Made by a program: the position numbers and the translations under genes. DNA of 64,000 nt from Agelaius tricolor (lineage: Eukaryota > Chordata > Aves > Passeriformes > Icteridae): positions 52,023,381 through 52,087,380 of the forward strand of contig JALJCS010000001.1 of assembly GCA_023055355.1 (NCBI GenBank), read 5' to 3'. Positions 34,504 through 46,425 of this stretch are shown here, piece by piece; position 1 is the first letter of the stretch; the number at the start of each line of letters is the position of its first letter. The notes below the pieces were generated by a model that worked only from the letters and a program-made list of their open reading frames with translations, was not told where the DNA came from and did no database searches.

Positions 34504-37500
34504 TCTTGCACTCAGGAAAGATGAATTACAACAGAATAAAAGAAATAAATTGTTCAAACTCTGAGCATTACTTGAAAATTGTAATATTTCAACATGCAAA
34601 TATTTGAGTGAAAATGTGATGATAGACAGGTTAAATGACTATGCTTGATGAGGATTTTGAAGACTCAGTGTGGCTCTTGCATTGGTTACTTGCATTCTAT
34701 ACGATGCAATCTTCAGATTTTTGTGCCTTAGCCCTCCATATGTAAAGAGGAGTGATGATGTACGGCTCTCATAATTTTATTTCTAGCTAACTTAATTACA
34801 AATCTTATAGGGCTGAGACTTTCCTTACAGGTATCACCAGAATTTAAGATTCTGAGCAGTGCTGGGATTTCTAAAATCTCTCACAGTATGACCATTAGTT
34901 TGGAGACTGTGTTTGACAAATTGATGTATCCAAACAGCATCATTCATACTCAGATAATTTTCTTGTTTCTGCCTTTTCTTGCTAAGGTTGCCTCCCACCA
35001 TTCCCCTCTTCACAAAGTAAGTAATAATACATAAATTATGATGAAATAAAAAAAATCCTGAAGTGCCTGGAAATAGCACTTCAAACACAGTCAATACCCT
35101 CCTTGGAAACTGGCTGCTGTAAAAAAGAAATGAACAAAATTGTCCTTGGCCTGAATAGTTTGAATTCTGGCCTTGCTGAAGTCAAGAATTACCATTGATT
35201 TTAGTGGAGTGAGGATTTTATACTTTGTGAAGCAAAAAAATCCCCTAAGACTAGGATTTCCAAAGGTATCTGAGGAGATAAGATGCTTCTGGGATGCCTT
35301 GAAAATTCTAGCCTAAATCAGTTTCACTCTTCCAGCAAATGAGTCAACCACCCATATTTGAATCTATCTTTCTGTCTCTATTAAACCAGATGGATTTGAA
35401 TTGGTATCCTAAAGAGGAAACATACAGCCTCCATTTAGTTATCATTTAAGTCATCTAGACCTACAATATAGAGCATAATTGTTTCTGTAAGCCTTTTGTA
35501 ATATCTGGAAATCAGTTATCCTGAAATGATGTATTTTAATTTATTTTCAAAACATTAAATATTAAAAGTGCTAGCACATGACCTCTAGATGTAATTAATA
35601 TAAGAAATGATAAACCAGGCATATAATTAAATGTCCTTTCCAAAAATAGAGTACTGAGGGAAGCAGTCATTAACTAAGATTATATTACCAAAAGGGAAAA
35701 CATTACTACAGTCAGTCATCATTGTGAACAACAGCACAACAAGGTTCATTCCTATGCCTGTGGATATCTATTTATAGTATAATGACATGAGCTGTAACAA
35801 CCACATGACATCTCTTCCAGGATCTGAACTTGCAGATATCTGCATCTGGAGAAAGAACACATCAGGTAATGTTTATGTTCCCTGCTCTTATTCAACCAAA
35901 AACATACAAAAAAAATGAAAACCTCAGAAAACAAGAGTGCAGTTTTTATTTACTCCTTTTGTAAGGAGTGTATTTTTAAGTGATTCACCTGGTATCAAAC
36001 CACTTTTTCTTCCACAAGAGAAATAGCTATTGCTCATCTCAAGACTTGGAGGAAATATAGAGTATGCTGGCATGATAATACAATCAGCTTTGCCAGAATT
36101 TGAATTTAATGTTGTCTTGTTTAAATACCTAACTTTCAAAGAGGGCAGGTATTGTTTAAATTTGTTTTAATAAGAATTTATCCTTAAATTCCATCATTAT
36201 TTTAACAAACTAGGGAAATAACTAATTGTGGTGGAGAAGAGGGACAGATTTCAGACCCTTTTCATAAATTCCATCCCCATTCAACAATTCTGTGCCATAT
36301 AGAGATGGTGCTGGGGAGGTAAAAAAAAGAGAGGCGGTACTAAAACTGAACTTGGGTAAATTGAAGAAGACTGAACCCTTAAGGAATAAGCATGAAAGCT
36401 GTTTTGATTTCAAGTTGACTGCATCTGTGAGGTGGAGGGATAAGAAGGCAGACAAATACTGTGAGGAAAAAGAAATGACAGAAACTGTCAGATGTGACTA
36501 GTAAGCAAGAAGATATCCTATCCTACATTGTTTAGGGAAAAATATACACACATACACCAAATAAACAAAAAAAAATTCAGCACTTATGACTATGTACCAT
36601 AAAAGAACTGAGGGGCAAGCTGTATTCTTCATTTATATCCTGAATTACTCTGAATTCCTTGTGATCAGACTGCTCTGCATGTTAGTGAAAATGGGCTCTG
36701 GGGGGGCCATTTCTGAACAGAGATGCTGTTTACTGTGTCCCTGTTGGTGAAATGATGCATTATGTAAGACATATTTGTATGGTGTCCATATTTTCTTGCA
36801 TTTGCTCTCTGTTTATTCTGTTCATGGGCTGACACATCTCCTGGGGATTCCTTCTTTCTAGAAAATGAGCTAATAAAATTCACAAGTACATTTCTTCCTC
36901 TTGGTTACTCCTCAGCATAGTCCTCAGCATTTTTAATTCTGACCAGCTGAAAACAAGCTGTTCCTTTGTCAACATTATTGACCTTTCAAATTAGAGTGTG
37001 AGTAAGCTATGGCATAGAACAAGTGTATTTCACCTGATGTAGAGCTGTCACAATGACATATGCTTTACCTTGCAGTATAGCAAACTATTCTTCAGCAGGA
37101 TGCATGGGCCAAAAAGTGTGAACCCACTCCATGAAGGTCAGCAGGAATCATCAATGGTGTCACATTGTCCCTTTCATGGCATGTTTCTACAGGCTTATTA
37201 AAGCACTTTTATATCTTACCCCACCTTCTTTCCAAGATTCTTTGGAATGTTTGTCTTTACAGACCTTGCACTTCTGCTTTAGTTTTTTCCTTATTTCTGT
37301 ACTTTTGTAGGTGTGTGTTTTCTCCACATTATGACAGCCCACCACAAATGGCTTCACTTTTCCTTAAGGGATGCAAATTCACCTCTAGTCACATGTGTGC
37401 AGAATAGCAGAAATGCAATGGCTTGCAATGTACATATCCTGATCTGTCAATTTTCCACCCTTCCAAATGAGCAGAATGAGCACAGCTGTCTTCTATTTAC

Positions 37501-38813
37501 AGGAGAGATGCACTATGCCTTGTAAGTGTCTTGGAACATACATCATTACTAACATATGACTATTTATCTTTTGCTTTAAACATATCTTCTTATACTCAAT
37601 ATTTGTCTCTATTTGGATAAAAGAAGGAATGAGAATTCTATAAGCTCTGTATAAGCTGAAACATAAGTGCAAGCTGTGCTTCTGCTTGGACTAGTGATGT
37701 GTCTTCCTCCTGTGTTGGCAGCTAGGCAATACAGATGTTTCCTCCTGAGCTGTAAAGGCTCAAAAGCACACAGAAATCACAGGTTTGATTCTTTCTGCTG
37801 GTGACATACTTGAACTCATGGCATTTGAATCTTCCAGCCCTTGTAGAACTGGGAAAGTAGATCCACTCTTGCCCCAGAGCGACCAGCCCTACTGATTTTT
37901 AAAAGTGCAATATTGACTGAAGTTTCCTCAAGCCCAGAAGATAACAGATTACTTTGCAGAACCATAATACATTGCTTTACTACTAACACTGATGATATAC
38001 AACAATATCAAGGTTACAAATTTAATTTGTGCAGTTAAAAGTTCACCAGCCTCCATATTGATTTTGGTTTTCTTTTTCTAAATTAAAGTCCTTTTTGCCA
38101 ATCAGTTCTAGGAAATTATAGATCTACTTGAGATTATATTAGCTTCCTTATATAAGGCAATGAATGAAACCTTGAAAATTAGGGAAGCCTAATATTAAAA
38201 GTTCACTACTTAGAAAAGATTTCTTCTAAGGAGAGACTTGAATATATCTAGGAAGAATTCTAGTCCTGACCCAAACTTTTGTGGTTTTCATGTTCAAATG
38301 TGTTCTTATAGAAATAAATCTGAGCCAAAGTAATATAATTTAATTTTTTGATTTGGCAGTGTACCATATCTAGAACTTGTGTAGGACTTTCTAAGAGAAT
38401 TTATGATATTGGTTTTGTTTTCTTTTATTTTTACTTACTTTTTTTTTCCAAATAAAGCTTAGTTTCCTTTCTATGTCAACATTTCAGTGATTTCTGTACT
38501 TAAGTGAGATTTGGAATTGTAAAATGATTATCTTTTTTTTCTTTCAAATTATATGAAAAAATATTATTGAAACACTTAATTAGAGAAACACGACTTAAGT
38601 CTTGAATGAATTCCAGTTTTTATAAAATGAGATCATTGGGTCAGGGACACTGTCCTAATTCCCTAGGGCACATGAGCCCCAAATCTCATGGGCCATGAAA
38701 ATTACTTGAAAATTTCTATTGCTCAACAGGAAAAATAAAAAAGGAAGAAGAAATCTTTTGAATACATTTCTTAAAAGAGTAAGCAACAGAAGATTGTCTT
38801 TGGAATATATTAA
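34504..38813. other. About 4.3 kb AT-rich DNA, nothing recognised
   Basis: No gene or repeat could be supported. A weak splice-site pair surrounds 35821-35865 (TCTCTTCCAG before, CATCAG/GTAATG after), a 45-base segment open in two frames, too weak to call an exon. Confidence 0.55.
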
Positions 38814-39831
38814 TGTATTGGATATGTGTGGCAATATTTTGGTACTGAGAGGGGCTACTCTGGTGGCTTCTTTTAAAGCTGCCAGAAATTTCCCATATGT
38901 CCAGGGAAGCCAATACCAGCTGGCTCCAAGATGGACCAGCCCCTGGCCAAGGCTGAGCCCATCAGCAACAGTGGTGCTGGGATAACAGATTTAGTATGGT
39001 AGAAAAGTTGCAGTGCAATAGCAACTGCATCTGGAGAAAAAGAGAGTGAGAGCATGTGAGAGCAACAGCCCTGCAGACATCAAGGAGAGTGGATGAGGGG
39101 CAGGAAGGGCTCCGGGCACCAGAGCTGAGAGTGCCCTGCAGCATCTCATGCAGCCTGTGCTGAGACAGGAGGTCCATGCTGCAGCAGATGCACCTGCAGC
39201 CCATGCAGGACATGGAGCAGGTGGATGTTCAAAGGAGTCTCTGATCTCATGGAAAGCCCACGCTGGAGCAGGCTCCTGGCAGGACCTGTGGCTTCATGGA
39301 GAGAGGACACTGTGCTGGAGCAGGTTTGCTGTCAGGACTTGTGACCCCACAGGGGACTCCGGCTGTAGCGATTCCTGAAGGACTGCAGTGGAATGGACCC
39401 ACTCTGGGGTGTTTGTGAAGAACTGCAGCCCATGGGGAAGATTCCCTTTGGACAAGTTTGTGGTGGACTCTCTCCCTTGGGAGGGACCCTGTGCTGGAGC
39501 AGGGACAGAGTGTGAGGAATCCTCCCCTTGAGGTGGAAAATTGGTAGAGATGGGATGAAGTGGTCACAGCACCCATTTCCTGTCCCCCTGTGCTGCTGTG
39601 GGGGAGGAGAGAGAGAAAACAGGTTGTAGAGTTAAGCCTGGGAAGAAGGGAGGAGTGAGGGGAGGGTATTTTCAGATTTAAGTTTTATTGTCATTATCCT
39701 ACTCTGATTTAGTTGCCAGTAAATTAAACTGAGCTTTTCATTGGATTTTCTCTCCCCTGCCCAGCTGAGAACAGGAGTGACAGAATGGCTTTGGTGAGCA
39801 GCTGATATCCAGCCAGGGTCAACCTGGCACA
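38814..39831 (+). mobile_element. ERVL-type LTR, plus orientation, about 1 kb
   Basis: It begins TGTATTGGATATGTGTGGCA and ends AACCTGGCACA, with TG...CA ends. It is flanked by ATTAA (38809-38813) and GTTAA (39832-39836), a 4-of-5 match to the 5-bp duplication expected for ERVL. A poly-A signal ATTAAA lies at 39723-39728. The middle carries degenerate units around CTGGAGCAGG (39255-39510). It is the same family as 27355-28691 in the opposite orientation, and no internal region is attached, so it is a solo LTR. Frames of 76-109 codons inside are not genes. Confidence 0.85.
39723..39728 (+). terminator. LTR polyadenylation signal ATTAAA
   Basis: ATTAAA about 100 bases before the LTR end, in the plus orientation assigned to the element. 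Confidence 0.5.
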
Positions 39832-41470
39832 GTTAAACAAGGCATTTTCATCTTCAAAATTTCTGCTTGTTCCAGGAAATCTGTAAGTGTGAGATGAAAA
39901 AAAAAAGACTTTTTTTAAACGTTGTAGTTATATATTATAAAAATAAATCAATCACACAGGAAGTATATTATTAATCTTGTTTAGCAACTGCTGATTTGAT
40001 TTTAAGAAACTGTGGTCAAAATTACTCTTTCCTTAGACAACATAATAAAAATGTACAAATTTTTATGTAGTTGCTCACAAGCACATACCCTCTGCAAACT
40101 TATCCTTGTCTGCTGGGTCTGATGCATGAGCTGTGGAATACATCCCCACACTAAGAGCACTCTAAGATACCAGTGATGTGAAGGCAACATGCCAGCCCAG
40201 TATTAAGTCCTCACCTTCATGCTCAAAATTATCTAATGCAGAATATGTTCTTATGTTCAGAGTATCCTTACACAAGTTTTGAAACATTTCAGGCACTAAA
40301 TCTTTGAAATTTTTATATCAAGATATTAATTATTAAGTCTGCTCTGTGTCATATTCCCCAAGATATAATGTAGGTTAAAATAAGAGCTATTTTTGTGTTT
40401 GTGGAAAAAAAATAATGCAATAAATGACTTCAAATATCATTATTATCTTATTTGACAATATTCTTCTTGGATTCATTATCAGTCTGGTAGTCTGGACTGT
40501 CTGAGGATCTGGATGACACACATATATGAGGTTGCAAAATCCACGTTTCCTTCCCTGTAGCTGAGAAAAATAGGGCGGGTTACTCATCTTTTCTGCCTGC
40601 AGCTAAACCTGAATTTGAGGAATTTTACTACTTGAATATGCTTTAGGCTCTGCTGGTTGTCTCCTTAGTCATCCAGTCTCTGCCACCTGTGTACTTTTAC
40701 TGCTGTTTTATAATGAATATAAATTCAAATTCTGCAGATTTCACTAGTACTCTGTTCAGCTTCAGCAAGGATGAAATGTAACTGCTAAGTTCTTCCTTCC
40801 CCAAATTATCAAGATCTTGTATTTATTTTTGTTCCTATGTTAAACAAATTTGAGATTTACTAAGTTTTCAATACCCTCCCCCACCTCCCCACTGTATGTT
40901 TGATCCCACATGTAGGACTCATCTCAGATTTTAATTCTGATGATCTGTCTAAGCTTACCTGGATCTAACAAACACTGTAAAAGCTAAAGAGTGGAAATAT
41001 GTCACCTGAATTTACTCATCTGTAGCACATACTCTGTTTGAACTAGTGACCGAAGGCCTTCTTTACTGTTGACTGAAGAAAGTAAGAATCTGTATTCTTC
41101 TCAATGTCAGGCTTAAAGTAAGATGGACTGTGATACTGTTTTCATTCTTGAATGCTGTAAATCAGTCCCTCTTTTCCTGAAGACATTATTTAGTGATCCT
41201 GTCTTCTCACAGGTGATCTTCTCAAGTGATCATATAGTTAGTAAAAAAAAAAAAATTCTGGACACTGTATAAAGAGGTGCATGTTTGTATGCTGGACAAA
41301 AGTATAAAGAGGTGATGCACTGATTAACAAAATCAGAGCAAGTCTGTAACCTGCTATTTCCACTTGATGGGGAAAAAATGACAGTATTTTCTCTTTGTGA
41401 ACAAACATAAAGTGGACAACTAAAACTTCAGCAAAACTTTCCTAATTTCTGTCACATGTGGTCCTGAGAC
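39832..41470. other. About 1.6 kb AT-rich DNA, nothing recognised
   Basis: No gene or repeat signature; only short chance frames. A 13-base A run lies near 41244. Confidence 0.55.
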
Positions 41471-41945
41471 AAAATCACAAAATATTTAAGGTTGGATGGG
41501 ACTTGGAGGTCATCTAGCCCAATACCCTGCCAAGGCAGGGTCACCTGGAGAAGGTGACCTAGGAATGTGTCCAGGTGGGGTTTGAATGTCTCCAGAGAGG
41601 GACACTCCACAACCTCCCTGGGCAGCCTGTTCCAGTGCTCTGCCATCCTAAATGTAAAGAAGTTCGTCCTCATGTAGACGTGGAACTTCTAGTGATTTAT
41701 TTTATGGCCATTGCTCCTCATCCTGTCACTGGGCACCACTGAAAAGCATCTGGCACCACCTTCTCGACACCAGCCTTTGAGACATTTATATGTATTGATG
41801 AGATCCCTCTCAGCTTCCTTTTCTTCAGATTAAACAAGTCCAGCTCCCACAGTCTCTCATCATAAGTGAAATGCTGAAAACACCTAATCATCTTTGTGAT
41901 CCTAAGCTCAGTCCTCTCCAGTGGCTCCTGGAATATATTTTAGGT
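41471..41945 (-). mobile_element. CR1 LINE 3' fragment, minus strand
   Basis: It starts with an inverted tail (AAAATCACAAAATATTTAAG). The standard inverted 3' end follows: GGTTGGATGGGACTTGGAGG, GGGACACTCCACAACCTCCC and GGGCAGCCTGTTCCAGTGCT. Inverted coding sequence then runs to CTCTCCAGTGGCTCCTGG. A 73-codon minus-strand frame (41452-41673) keeps the peptide block EHWNRLPREVVECPSLETFK, the CR1 ORF2 C-terminal signature. It is 5' truncated. Confidence 0.92.
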
Positions 41946-43093
41946 GCAGGAATTAATACAAGGTTGAAGTGAGCAAATTTATTATTTTTGGAGAAAAAAA
42001 GAACAGCAACCAGTTTCTTCTATGTAACCTAGTTTCCAATTTTCTCTGGAGGACAGTGGATACCCAAATAAAGATAGGATTTAGGCTATGGAAATTATAC
42101 TTTGTTTTGAGTGGAACCAAAGAAAGATCTGCTGCTCATTTTTTCTTTCTGAAATCACAGTACTACAGAACCCTAGAGTCTTTATGTTCCAGGAGGAATA
42201 AAGGGATGACACCAGGAATGCTCTAATCACCACCTTGCTTTATGTGTGGTGAGAGACCAACTTCTTGCAGCCATACCAAGTGCATCCCAAAGTACTGAAA
42301 GATTTGGGTATGTGTAACAATCCCTATAATAATCAGCACAGTTCCTGAGAGCTGGTGAATTATGTTGTCATCTCAAGTTTACTAGAATTTTGTAGTAGTT
42401 GTTCCTGCTGCTGACTCAGCCCTCCCCAAACTTATACTCTGAAAAATGGCTCAAGGTAAACCATCTCTGCTCTATCCCACGAGACTGGCAGATGAAGACT
42501 TGAGAACGCAGCATGGGCTTCTCAGCAAACTCCAAAGAGCTTGAAGTAGAAAGGAATTGTTTTTTGATTTTTTTTCTTTTTTTTTTTTTTTGTTTTTGTT
42601 TTTTAAATTCATATAGTAAAATTTGCTTTAAGTGTTGGAAAAAATAAAAGTTATGTAATTGGTGTATATGTTTCTATCTTTCCCTTCCTGCTGGAATAAG
42701 TGGGGGGAATATCTCTACAAGGTACACACTTATCTGATCCCTTCATTTAACTCATCTAGTCTCTTCTTTCGTCATATTCCCTGCACTTCCTACAAGTTAG
42801 ACATGATCAAGTAATTCTGCTTTTGATGACATTTTGTGTTTAGATTTTAAGCCTCCATCCACTACCTGAAATGTCTTTAGCGTCAAACAAATGGTTTGTT
42901 TTCCCTCTCCTGTTTCTGTCATCTGAAAAGAAATGTACTGAGTGCTTTTGGTCTGATGCCTCAGACCCAGACCCCCTCTGCCTCGGGTACAATAGGATGC
43001 AGCACATGCAAAACCTAGACTTTTTCTGTCAGTTATTTTTATAATTTTCTTTTTCTGTGTCCTTTATTTCTGTATTTGGACTTTTTGCCTTCT
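41946..43093. other. About 1.1 kb spacer with a T-rich tract
   Basis: No recognised gene. Contains the T-rich tract at 42559-42604; otherwise apparently single copy. Confidence 0.5.
42559..42604 (+). repeat. T-rich tract
   Basis: Nearly all T with a few G, C and A interruptions, including an uninterrupted run of about 15 T. No linked retroposon recognised. Confidence 0.9.
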
Positions 43094-43639
43094 TGTGGTG
43101 GGCTGACCCCAGCTGTCAACCAACTACCCACCAGTTTCTCACTCATCTTCTTAACATGGAATGAGGAGAGTGTGAGAAAAGCAGAAGTGGAAACATCATG
43201 CATCAAAATAAAGACAGTTCAATAAGTGGAAAAACCCTGCATATGCAAGCAAACCAAAAGAAGGAGTTCACTATTTTCCATCCTTGGACAAGTTCTAATA
43301 AAGCAGACTCTCAGCACACCTAACAGTTGATGCAGAACACAAATGTCATAACTTGAATACCCCTTCCTCTTAATTTCCCAGAGTTTTATAGCTGACCACG
43401 ATGTCATTTGGTGTGGGATATCTCTTTGGCCAGCTAGAGTCGGTGTCTTACCCTGCCAACTTCTTGTGTGACTCCATCCTGACTTGCTGAAGGGACCAAA
43501 GTGGGAGAAAGCCTTGATGCCATCCAAGCACTACTCAACAGTAGCCTTGTGTATCAATGAAGTCACAAATTTTAGTCACAAATCTGCCATAAAAGCTGCT
43601 GTGAAGGACATGAACTCCATCCCAGCCAGATCCATTACG
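43094..43639 (-). mobile_element. Solo ERVL-type LTR, minus orientation
   Basis: On the plus strand it reads TGTGGTGGGCTGACCCCAGC at one end and CAGCCAGATCCATTACG at the other. It follows the inverted form of the LTR family at 20213-20799, with shared blocks AAAGACAGTTCAATA, GATGTCATTTGGTGTGG and ATCTCTTTGGCCAG. On the minus strand a TATAAA box is at 43385-43390 and the poly-A signal is altered (ATTGAA at 43218-43223). The terminal CA has decayed to CG. Flanks CTTCT and CTTTC are only a weak match. Solo LTR, about 546 bases, more diverged than its partner. Confidence 0.8.
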
Positions 43640-46117
43640 CTTTCTCACAGGAGGACATGAATTTCAGTAAATGTTCCTTTTAGAATCACAAAATTTATTG
43701 AAAATTGAGCACTGGGATTTCTTCTCCACTTCTGTGAGGATAATCATCAATAATCTCTATTGGAGACCTTAGTTTATCTTGAGCTATGGTTATTGGGGAA
43801 ATGGATTTCCTTACATATTTTGGTGGGCTTATGCTTTGGACTATTTTAAGGCACTAAAGGCAAGATTTAGTATTCTCTTCAAGTGTATCCATACCTGTTA
43901 GAAACTACTAGCCATACCCATTGTAGTAAGAAAGGGAAAATTGTACGTTTTACAAGCATGTGCTTTCCACAGCTCAGTATGATTGCTGTATATCAGTGTC
44001 AGATTACCTGCAAAACTCTGGTCCAAGCACAAAGACCTTGTTAAGACATTACAGAAGAGTTTTGCAAACTGATGGAGTCCTACCTTTTTTTACTGGTTAA
44101 ATTACATGTAGTAATGCTTTTTCATAAACCATCCCACTACATTATGCTGTAGCACTCTATTAAGCAAGTGGTTTAAGTTCTAATTGAACATCTTTGTTAA
44201 ATCAAGGTCACTGTCTGTAAGCACCTACTGCTAAGAGCTGTTCTTACAGCAAGTCACAGCTGCTTGCACAGTAACTTGTTACCCAGTTACTACTGTGTTG
44301 TTATCCTGGTCCATTCAATCTCAAGTTTTCTGTATCTGTACTCATTGACTGAAAGCCAGCTGTGGATTGGTGCACTCTTTCCAATTCATAAAATGTGCTT
44401 TAATTGCACTGCTGATATTAATCGGACAGTCTGTGTCAGGATCAAGGGGAGATGAAGTTTGCTATGCTTCTGATAATGCTTTGACTGAAGGAAAAGTCTG
44501 CAAAGTTCTCTTTTCCTGCCAGTAGAGTGGGACACGGCAGCAGTAAAGTGAAAAATACGAATGAGTGATGGATGGAGAAAAGTTTGCCAGTGTAAGTGCC
44601 TAATTCTGGGCTGTCATTCTGTGTTTGATAATTTTGTCATCAATTGCTGTTAGTTATCAGTAGAGGTCTTTAGGATGCTGACAGAGACAGGGTCCACTTA
44701 AGGAGCTCTAGGAACACTGTTCCTAAGAGGATTACTTTATTTACAGAGCTCAAGTAAGTTTGGTTAATGAGATGAGTGCACCAAACTCACCAATGCTGCT
44801 CCAGCAAAGTTTGCCTCACCTGACAACCAACAAATAGAAGGTTAAATAAAAGACTGGTTGAATAAACTTTTCAAGATTGTGAGACAGGCCTCTGTGGTAT
44901 GTAATTTATGGTACATTTATGGTGTTGAAACCAGCTAAATATTGCAGTTGGAAATCTGCACAGGAAAGTAGCACCCTCTTTGGGATTTACCACAGCAGTT
45001 ATTCGCAATTCCTGTACTTAAATAAAGACAATTTGAAAGTTTAATTTGCCTATAAGTGGCTTAACTACTTTTACAATTTGTATTGTTAGTGTCATAGCAA
45101 ACATTCCTGAAATACTTTTTCCTTATTATTGCCACACTACATGCATAGCTCAACAAATGGAACCATGGGAAAATCCTGTTTGACAATGACAAGGGCAAAA
45201 TTTCTGGAGTTTCTCAGCTGTCATGTGTCAACATAGTTTTACTGATATAATGGAATAATGCTTATGAACCTCCTGCTGAGGATTTGTCTGACCACTAGTT
45301 TATAATCAATGAATTGTTGTGCAGGAAGACAAATAAACTGTTCAGGAGACTAATTAGGGATATTGCTTTAAATATTACCTCCTTCTGCCATGACAAAATG
45401 TAATTGGACAGAAGGAAAGAGCTGTTGAGCTTGACTGAGGTTCTCATCAGAAAGCTTTCCATTTTCTTATTCTCAAAACAAAAAAGCAAGGAGAGAATAG
45501 GCTGAGGCACTTTCCTATTTCTGTTACAGGTTCTAACAAAGCTAACAAAGCACCTGGGATCAGCACAGAAGAGGCAGCAGTTGTTCTGTTCATGTTTTTT
45601 TGTTAAAAAAGCAGGTTCTGGTCTGTTCCTTTATCACTAGCACTCATTAAAAAGGTGTGGGATATAGCACCTTGCTCCATGTCAGTATCCCTTACTTTTA
45701 ACCTCTGCCATTTTAACTCAGGATGTGGAACAGCAATCAAACTTGGAGCAATTTTTTCAACTTGTTTTCAGCACTGTAAGTTGCTGCTTCAGTTTATGTT
45801 ATACCTAAAGGAAGGCTTGTGTGTTTGAAAGCCTGCCTGTTTGGCAGCAACATTGTCTTACATAGTAAAAAACAAACAAAACCAAAAACAAACAACAGCA
45901 ACAACAACGAACCGAAAAACCATATCAAAGTACCTCTCCCATAGTAATAGATGTTGAAATCTGACCTACTGTATATCATAGGTCACTGAATTCCCCCAGA
46001 CACCCTGTAGGTGAGCCTAATAACTTGTGTTTCAGCTGAAGCACACCATGTTGAACTAAAGCATAACTTCCTGAAAGGCATCCAGTGTTGTTCTTGAGAC
46101 TGTAGTAACTCAAGAAT
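43640..46117. other. About 2.5 kb AT-rich DNA, nothing recognised
   Basis: No gene or interspersed repeat supported. Contains the A/C-rich tract at 45867-45920. Confidence 0.55.
45867..45920 (+). repeat. A/C-rich low-complexity tract
   Basis: CAAA and CAA units (AAACAAACAAAACC, AACAACAACG). Complementary in type to the T/G-rich tract at 20857-20960. Confidence 0.85.
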
Positions 46118-46177
46118 GTTGGACTCCATGATCTTAGAGGTATTTTTCTGCCAAAATGATCTATGATCTTGTGATTC
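46118..46177 (+). mobile_element. CR1 3' tail fragment, plus strand
   Basis: GTTGGACTCCATGATCTTAG followed by a diverged TTTCTGCCAAAATGAT and a tail of CTATGATCTTGTGATT: the last 60 bases of a CR1 element. Confidence 0.8.
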
Positions 46178-46184
46178 CTTTGTA

Positions 46185-46425
46185 GATTGTTCCAGTGATT
46201 TACTTCCTTATCGTTAGGAAATGGTGTGCTTTATTTCCTGCTTAATCTTCTTGACTTCAGTTTTCAGCTGCTGTTTTTGTTACACCTCTGTTAGATTAGA
46301 GAGCCCTTGTATTTTCTCCCCGTGAAGGTACTTACATGCTGTAATCAAGTCACCTCTCAATCCTTTTGATAAGCTACACAGACTGAGCTCTCTAAGTCAC
46401 TTATGGCAAGGGTTGAGAGTGCTGC
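46185..46425 (-). mobile_element. Ancient CR1-type fragment, minus strand
   Basis: Blocks GATTGTTCCAGTGATTTACT, CCCGTGAAGGTACTTACATG, AATCAAGTCACCTCTCAATC and GATAAGCTACACAGACTGAG follow the inverted C-terminal coding region of an old CR1 lineage shared across archosaurs and turtles, from memory. No frame survives. It sits only a few bases from the plus-strand tail at 46118-46177, so two elements abut in opposite orientation. Confidence 0.72.

Noticed and set aside
20213..39831. A complete endogenous retrovirus between the LTRs
   Set aside because: The LTRs belong to different families or opposite orientations, and no gag, pol or env motifs lie between them; the only reverse transcriptase is the CR1 one.
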